Shown in pieces: positions 42,293 through 47,119 of a stretch of DNA of 47,119 nt. The stretch comes from Nitriliruptoraceae bacterium. Its GTDB lineage: Bacteria; Actinomycetota; Nitriliruptoria; Nitriliruptorales; Nitriliruptoraceae. The first letter of the stretch is position 1. Each line of letters starts with the position of its first letter. The DNA lies in contig SKJX01000063.1 of assembly GCA_007121785.1 (NCBI GenBank), positions 1-47,119 of the forward strand, read 5' to 3'. The position numbers and the translations under genes are program-made. The notes beneath the pieces are model-generated. The model made no database searches. It saw nothing but the letters and a program-made list of their open reading frames with translations, and was not told the DNA's origin.

Positions 42293-43117
42293 GCCCGGCC
42301 GCGCCGCACCCTCACCTGCCGGAAGCGTGGGCACTCACGATCACATGTGCACCGATATGCACACACTTGCGGACGTCCGCGCGGCCCCCAACCGAAGCGT
42401 GGTGAGCGACGTCCTGCGTGTCGCGCAGCGACACCCCGGCATCCAGCCCGACGGTGATCGCCGAATGCCGCAAGCCGTTCGGGGTGGGGTGTACCGGGGT
42501 CGTGGCCATCGGTCTGACAGCTGCGGTGCAGGGCGACGAGGTCGTCTGCGAGCTGCCGGGCTTGCTCGTCGGTCAGCCCGCTGCGCTGCCGAACATCGAG
42601 CTGACGGTCCGCGGCGCTCAGGCCCCGCAACTGGTCGAGCGGATCCGACGATCCATGCTCGACCGCGACACGGACCTGTCCATCGCGCTTCTCCGCATCA
42701 AGGCGCGTGCTCATGCACCGCGCACCGCCGACCATGCGTCAGTGCTCGTTGACGAACCCGTCCCGTCGGGTTCGGCGACGACCGCGGATCTCCGCCGCGA
42801 GGAGCGCGGTCAGCAGCCATCGGTTCCGGGGTCCGCGGACGGCTCGAGGCTTGCCGTGTCGGTCGTATGGCGACCGGGCTGCAACGGCGGCTGTCGCACG
42901 GTCGTTGTGACCATTCGGGCCGAGGACCGCATGCCCGACCCGCTCGGCAGTCCCCTGATGGATGGCAGCGCGCCTGCAGGCGGGGCGTACCGCCGCAGAG
43001 TGGTGGGGCGCTGAGCCGTCACCGGTCTTCTGCAGCCCATCCCGGCCGGGCCACGCAGGGGTCCGCGGGGTCACTTGAGCTGGTGCGCCCGTACGATCGA
43101 CGGCCCCGGGGGAGGCT
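42293..43117. other. 825-base stretch without a convincing gene
   Basis: Between hypE and the LuxR regulator. The open frames here (plus strand 42418-43014, minus strand 42121-42735) lack recognisable domains and starts with ribosome sites. The one interpretable element is the integrase fragment at 42320-42507. The composition looks eroded, consistent with an old insertion scar. Confidence 0.6.
42320..42509 (-). pseudogene. Tyrosine recombinase (phage integrase) remnant
   Basis: The minus strand encodes TPNGLRHSAITVGLDAGVSL followed by RDTQDVAHHAS. This is the catalytic LRHSxIT segment (box II Arg and His) of actinobacterial tyrosine recombinases, which continue HADPRTTxRYDR to the nucleophile tyrosine. 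Here that tyrosine and the preceding catalytic domain are missing, and the frame runs into unrelated sequence. Only about 35 residues are homologous. Confidence 0.7.
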
Positions 43118-45886
43118 ATGGAGATGCACGGCAGGCTGCCTGTTGGGGTCGCGGCGTTCGTTGGCCGCGGGCGTGAACGTGCGAAGGTGGCCGAGCTGGT
43201 CGCGGGCGCCCGGGTGGTGACGTTGACTGGTTCTGGGGGCTGCGGCAAGACACGGCTGGCGGTGGAGGTGGTGGGGGATGTGGCGTCGCGGTTCGGCGAT
43301 GGGGCGTGTTGGGTGGAGCTGCAGGGTGTGACCGATCCGGGGACGGTTGCTGCGGCGGTTGCGACGGCGGTGGGCGTCCGCGAGCGATCCGGTCGGGACC
43401 TGGCCGACACGATCGCCGAGGAGCTGCGCCCCAGGCATCTGCTGGTGGCGCTCGACAACTGCGAGCACCTGGTGGGGGCCTGCGCGGCGTTGGTGGGCGA
43501 GCTGTCGTCGACGTGTCCGCGGTTGCACGTGTTGGCCACGAGCCGTGTGCCGCTGGCGGTTGAGGGTGAGTCGACGTTCGGGGTTGGTCCGCTGCCGGCG
43601 CCCGGTCCCGATGCCACCGAAGCCAGCACGGTTGCTGCGATGGATGCGGCGCGGCTGTTCGAGGTCCGGGCGCGGCAGGTCCATCCGGAGTTCCGGATAG
43701 CTGAGGACAACGCCGCCGAGGTGGCCGAGATCTGTCGGCGCCTGGACGGGATCCCGTTGGCGATCGAGCTAGCGGCAGCGCGGGTGCGGGTGCTGGCGCC
43801 CGGCCAGATCGCCGCCGGGCTGTCGGACCGGTTCCGGTTGTTGGCCGGCAGGGCGCGTGGAGCGCCGGACCGGCAGCAGACGCTGGAAGCATCGCTGGAC
43901 TGGAGCTACGACCTGCTCGACGACGCACAGCGGTTGGCGTTGGCCCGGCTGTCGGTGTTCGCCGGCTCGTTCGAGCTCGACGCCGCCGAGGCGGTCGTGG
44001 CGGGTCGCGGCATCGACCACGACGACGTGCTCGACCTCGTGGCTGCGCTGGTTGAGCACTCGATGGTGGAGGTCCTCGAGCGCAACGGCAGGGTCCGGTA
44101 CCGGCTGTTGGAGACGGTCCGGGTGTATGCGCGGCAGCGACTTTCCGAGCGCGACGACCTCGACCGGTTGCGCGACTGCCATCTGGTGTTCCATGTCGAG
44201 CTCGCCGGGCGGGCTCGGGTCGGTCTCAACGGCGGAAGGTCCGAGGAGTGGATGGCGCGGCTTGCGGCCGACCTGGACGACCTGCGCACGGCGACGGACT
44301 GGGCGGCCGCATCGGGCAACGTGCGAGCGTTGGTGGGCCTCACCGAGCCGATCGTGATCTTCTGGTATGGGCGCGGCCTGTCCGCCGAGGTGCACCGACG
44401 CCTGCACGATGTGGCCGGCGCTCTGGACACACCCGATGGCGAACGCGCGCGGATGCTGGCCACCGCCGCCGCATTGGCCAGCGACAGCGGCGAGATCGCC
44501 CGCGCGTACCAGTACGTGGACCAGGCCGTCGCCGCCGCCCGTGCGGCCGAGGCCGGTGGTGCACTCGCCACTTCGATAGGTCTGCGGGCCTACACCGGGA
44601 TGGCGTCGGGGTTGTCATCCGGACAACAGCGGGACGCTGACGTCGAGGAGGCGATCCGGCTCGCCGGGCAGTGCGAGGATGCTGCGACCCGGGCCTTCAC
44701 GCTGGTGAACGCGGCGATGGGGATGTTGATCGGCCGGACCCTCGATGGTGGCTGCCGCCTGTTGCAACAGGTTCTGGAGGTGTGCGAGGCCAACGAGCTC
44801 ACGTTCCAGCTGCCGGGTGTCCACGCGGGCCTGGGGCTGGTGTTCTCAGGACGGCTCGACCGGACACGCCACCATGCTCGACGTGCCGTGGAGCTCAGCC
44901 GGCAGCTGGGGCGGCCCGGGTGGGAGGTGGCTGGGCTGACCGGGCTGGGAACGGTCGCGCTCCTGCAGGGCGATCTGGGTGTGGCAGCGGAGCGCCTGTC
45001 ATCAGCGCGAGCGGTCGTGCGGAGACATGGGCTGGAGCGGAGCCCCTACGACATCTACCTCCAGCGGCGGCTCGCGCTGCTGGCACACGCAAAGGGCGAC
45101 CTGGTAGCTGCCCGAAGGTCGGCCGAGCGGGTCCTGGAGTTCGGCCATGCTGGTGGCAACCGCTGGTGCGAGGCATTGGGTGAGTGGCAGCTGGGATCGG
45201 TCGTGCTCACGGAAGGACGTCACGACGACGCGCGGGAACATCTGCGGGCCAGCCGTGCACTCTCGACCCACCCACGCCTCCCGCTGCCACTGGGCCGGTC
45301 GCTGTTCGGTCTCGCGGAGCTGGCCAGGCAGGACGACGACCTGCGGGAGGCGTGGGAGCTGGCCCACGATGGCCTCCAGGTCCTGCACGAGTACGGTGAC
45401 CGGGTCGGGGTCGCCTGGGGACTGGAGGCGATCGCTGAGCTGGCGACGGCGACGGAGGAGCCCGACCGGTCGCTGCGCCTGCTCGCCGCATCCGAACGGT
45501 TCAAAACCGAAGCGGGCCTCGCCCGTCCCCCGCTTGTGGCCGGCCGCTTCGAGCGCGCCCGCGACGCCGCCCAGGCCGCCCTTGACGACACCGAGGCGGT
45601 CGCCTGCTGGGACGCGGGCGCCGAGTTGTCACTGCAGGAGGCAGCCGCGTACGCCATGCGTGGGCGCGGCGAACGTCAACGTGCCCAGTTCGGCTGGTCG
45701 TCACTGACCCCGACCGAGCTCGATGTCGTGCGGTTGGTCGCCCACGGCCACACGAACGCCGAGATCGGTGAACGCCTGTTCATGAGCGTCAACACCGTCA
45801 AGAAGCACCTGACCCACGTCTACGCGAAGGTCGATGTCGACGGACGGGCCGATCTCGCCGCGCAGGTGGCCCGCCGCAACCTGTAG
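43118..45886 (+). CDS. Large ATP-binding LuxR-family transcriptional regulator
   Basis: 922 residues from the ATG at 43118, GGGGGAGG upstream. N-terminal NB-ARC-like ATPase (about 10-330): P-loop TLTGSGGCGKTRLAVEVVGD, Walker B LLVALDNCEHLVGACAALVG, then VLATSRVPL and LDGIPLAIELAAARVRVLAP. A winged-helix/ERR-like region (SLDWSYDLLDDAQRLALARL) leads to TPR-like helical repeats (about 400-840). The last 65 residues form a LuxR helix-turn-helix, LTPTELDVVRLVAHGHTNAE and SVNTVKKHLTHVYAKVDV. Such regulators activate genes on effector binding to the repeats. More GTT/TTG/GGT codons than neighbours. The hydrolase and flavoprotein genes downstream are plausible targets. Confidence 0.9.
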   Translation: MEMHGRLPVGVAAFVGRGRERAKVAELVAGARVVTLTGSGGCGKTRLAVEVVGDVASRFGDGACWVELQGVTDPGTVAAAVATAVGVRERSGRDLADTIAEELRPRHLLVALDNCEHLVGACAALVGELSSTCPRLHVLATSRVPLAVEGESTFGVGPLPAPGPDATEASTVAAMDAARLFEVRARQVHPEFRIAEDNAAEVAEICRRLDGIPLAIELAAARVRVLAPGQIAAGLSDRFRLLAGRARGAPDRQQTLEASLDWSYDLLDDAQRLALARLSVFAGSFELDAAEAVVAGRGIDHDDVLDLVAALVEHSMVEVLERNGRVRYRLLETVRVYARQRLSERDDLDRLRDCHLVFHVELAGRARVGLNGGRSEEWMARLAADLDDLRTATDWAAASGNVRALVGLTEPIVIFWYGRGLSAEVHRRLHDVAGALDTPDGERARMLATAAALASDSGEIARAYQYVDQAVAAARAAEAGGALATSIGLRAYTGMASGLSSGQQRDADVEEAIRLAGQCEDAATRAFTLVNAAMGMLIGRTLDGGCRLLQQVLEVCEANELTFQLPGVHAGLGLVFSGRLDRTRHHARRAVELSRQLGRPGWEVAGLTGLGTVALLQGDLGVAAERLSSARAVVRRHGLERSPYDIYLQRRLALLAHAKGDLVAARRSAERVLEFGHAGGNRWCEALGEWQLGSVVLTEGRHDDAREHLRASRALSTHPRLPLPLGRSLFGLAELARQDDDLREAWELAHDGLQVLHEYGDRVGVAWGLEAIAELATATEEPDRSLRLLAASERFKTEAGLARPPLVAGRFERARDAAQAALDDTEAVACWDAGAELSLQEAAAYAMRGRGERQRAQFGWSSLTPTELDVVRLVAHGHTNAEIGERLFMSVNTVKKHLTHVYAKVDVDGRADLAAQVARRNL

Positions 45887-46044
45887 CACCACCTGCCGCG
45901 GGAACATACCCGGTCGGGTGATGTTCTCCGCAAGCTCCTGCGGCATCGTGCGATGGCACGACCGGGCGAGGCCAGGGAGACCCGATCATCAACCAACGCA
46001 CCCACCACACCACCACGTCCGACGGCGTCACCCTCGGCGCGACC

Positions 46045-46845
46045 GTGCACGGCCAGGGCCCACCACTCGTGCTCCTGCACGGGATCGAGGACGATGGCGG
46101 CCTCTGCTGCCAGGAGGTCGTGCCGCATCTCACCGAACGGTTCACCTGCCACCTTCTCGACAACCGAGGTCGTGACCTCAGCGGTGACCATCCCGACCTG
46201 AGCATCCCCCGGATGGTCCAGGACGTCGTGGAGTATGTCGCCAGCCTGGGCGAACCAGTTGGGCTGGTGGGAGCGTCCTTGGGTGGCAACCTCGCGCTGC
46301 TCGCAGCGGCCCAGTGCGACGGGATGGAAGCGATCGTCCCCTTCGAGCCGGCGATCATCAGCCTGGTGCGCGAGCAGGAGGGGGCCGTCATGGGGGAAGC
46401 GATCGCTGGCATGGCCGAGTTGGCCGAGGAGGGCGACCTGGTGGCTGCGGCTCGTGCGTTCGCGGGTTGGTTCGCGAACGACGACGAGATCGTCGCAGCC
46501 GACCGCGCTGGCCGCTTCGAGGCCGCGGGGCGCTACGTGCCGAACCTGCTCGACCTCCTCCACCAGGCGATGAAGGACGACGGGCGCAAGGTCGACGACG
46601 CGGCCATGCTCGGCACGGTCTCCGTGCCGGTCCTGGCGGTGAAGGGATCGGACACTCGGCCGTTCTTCGCCGACAGCGCACGGTTCGTGGTTGATCACGC
46701 CCCAAAGGCGAACCTGCAGGAGATCCCCGGCGCCGGGCATGCCGCTGCCCTCACCCATCCGGAGGCGCTGGCTGAAGCCATCACCGAGTTCTTCCTGACC
46801 GCACAGCTGTCAGGCGAGGAGAAGCGCGAGGGCATGTGGAACTGA
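46045..46845 (+). CDS. Alpha/beta hydrolase, N-terminus uncertain
   Basis: 266 residues from the GTG at 46045. Alpha/beta-hydrolase fold: PPLVLLHGIEDDGGLC, nucleophile elbow GLVGASLGGNLALLAA, acid near VKGSDTRPF and histidine in IPGAGHAAALTHPEAL. The family usually has about 20 more residues; the frame upstream reads NQRTHHTTTSDGVTLGAT without ATG, GTG or TTG back to a stop at 45919. AGGGAG at 45974-45979 precedes two ATC codons (45985, 45988), so initiation at ATC or a mutated ATG is possible. Followed 14 bases later by a flavoprotein gene, so they probably form an operon. Confidence 0.83.
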   Translation: MHGQGPPLVLLHGIEDDGGLCCQEVVPHLTERFTCHLLDNRGRDLSGDHPDLSIPRMVQDVVEYVASLGEPVGLVGASLGGNLALLAAAQCDGMEAIVPFEPAIISLVREQEGAVMGEAIAGMAELAEEGDLVAAARAFAGWFANDDEIVAADRAGRFEAAGRYVPNLLDLLHQAMKDDGRKVDDAAMLGTVSVPVLAVKGSDTRPFFADSARFVVDHAPKANLQEIPGAGHAAALTHPEALAEAITEFFLTAQLSGEEKREGMWN

Positions 46846-46859
46846 CGAGCGAGGAGAAG

Positions 46860-47119
46860 ATGGGTTCCCCGTCGAACAACGTTGAACGCCATGACCTGTG
46901 CATCGTGGGAGCGGGGATCGCTGGGCTGAACGCCTTGGTGGTCGCCTCGGAGTACCTGGGGCCGGATGGTTCGGTCGTGCTGGTGGACCGCCGGACCCGA
47001 CCCGGTGGGATGTGGGTCGACACCTATGACTACGTGCGGTTGCACCAGCCCCACCCGATGTTCACCGCGGGCAACATCCCGTGGCAGCTCGACAAGGACC
47101 CGTCGCACCTGGCGACCAA
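46860..47119 (+). CDS. FAD-dependent oxidoreductase/monooxygenase (5' part, cut by window edge)
   Basis: 86 codons visible from the ATG at 46860, preceded by GAGGAG. The N-terminus has the dinucleotide motif HDLCIVGAGIAGLNALVVAS, an acidic ribose-binding strand VVLVDRRTRPGGMWVD and YDYVRLHQPHPMFTAGNIPW. This resembles the FAD domain of flavin-containing monooxygenases and related oxidoreductases. The alpha/beta hydrolase upstream would suit cleavage of an ester formed by a Baeyer-Villiger-type monooxygenase, but that is inference. The rest of the gene is outside. Confidence 0.82.
   Translation, partial: MGSPSNNVERHDLCIVGAGIAGLNALVVASEYLGPDGSVVLVDRRTRPGGMWVDTYDYVRLHQPHPMFTAGNIPWQLDKDPSHLAT

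Noticed and set aside
42121-43014. Open frames on both strands after hypE as possible genes
   Set aside because: No domain, no ribosome site, and composition unlike neighbouring proteins. Only the short recombinase motif could be interpreted.
43075-43097. TTGAGC ... TACGAT as a sigma70-type promoter for the LuxR gene
   Set aside because: The spacer is only 11 bases, too short for a standard promoter.

Overview
GC-rich, densely packed bacterial DNA with many GTG starts and 1-8 base gene overlaps. Gene content (PknB-type kinase, YbjN, CoxG-like and DUF3179 proteins, AfsR/LAL-like LuxR regulator, YihS-like isomerase) points to an actinobacterium; a deep-branching group such as Nitriliruptoria/Euzebya is only a guess. 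No rRNA, tRNA, CRISPR array, intact insertion sequence or replication origin was recognised.

Layout. (1) 1-2619, minus strand: the edge of a bacterial microcompartment (BMC) operon: GntR/UTRA regulator, RpiB-like isomerase, deoxyribose-phosphate aldolase and the 5' end of a BMC-T shell gene. Both enzymes carry N-terminal helices that look like encapsulation peptides. (2) 2757-8292: a nitrilase-superfamily amidase, an NfeD-FloA membrane-microdomain operon with a third helical protein, and a YihS-like sugar isomerase. (3) 8373-8957: wreckage of two glycoside hydrolase genes (GH1 and GH2), then a DUF2182-DUF1326-rhodanese cluster. (4) 11088-20696: a TPR regulator, glutathionyl-hydroquinone-reductase-like GST, quinone oxidoreductase, a phytoene-dehydrogenase-like flavoprotein coupled to an unknown protein, a sensor Ser/Thr kinase and an IMPACT protein. 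(5) 20790-28802: a frame-disrupted MFS gene, glutaminase, YbjN protein, DEAD-box helicase with a hairpin leader, hydrolase, sirtuin and CoxG-like protein.

(6) 28900-42292 holds the main system: a group-3d-type NAD-linked bidirectional [NiFe] hydrogenase, hoxE-F-U-Y-H, followed by its protease hoxW, an acidic lipoprotein, and the maturation genes hypF (opposite strand) and hypC-hypC2-hypD-hypE. The genes overlap by 1-35 bases, implying one translationally coupled transcript for the enzyme. HypE/HypF make the cyanide ligands, HypC/HypD assemble Fe(CN)2CO, and HoxW trims HoxH. The nickel-insertion genes hypA and hypB are absent from the window.

(7) 42293-47119: a non-coding scar with a tyrosine-recombinase remnant, then a large LuxR-type ATPase regulator, an alpha/beta hydrolase without a normal start codon at the expected place, and the start of a flavoprotein. 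Less GC-biased codons in the regulator and the integrase relic suggest acquired DNA.
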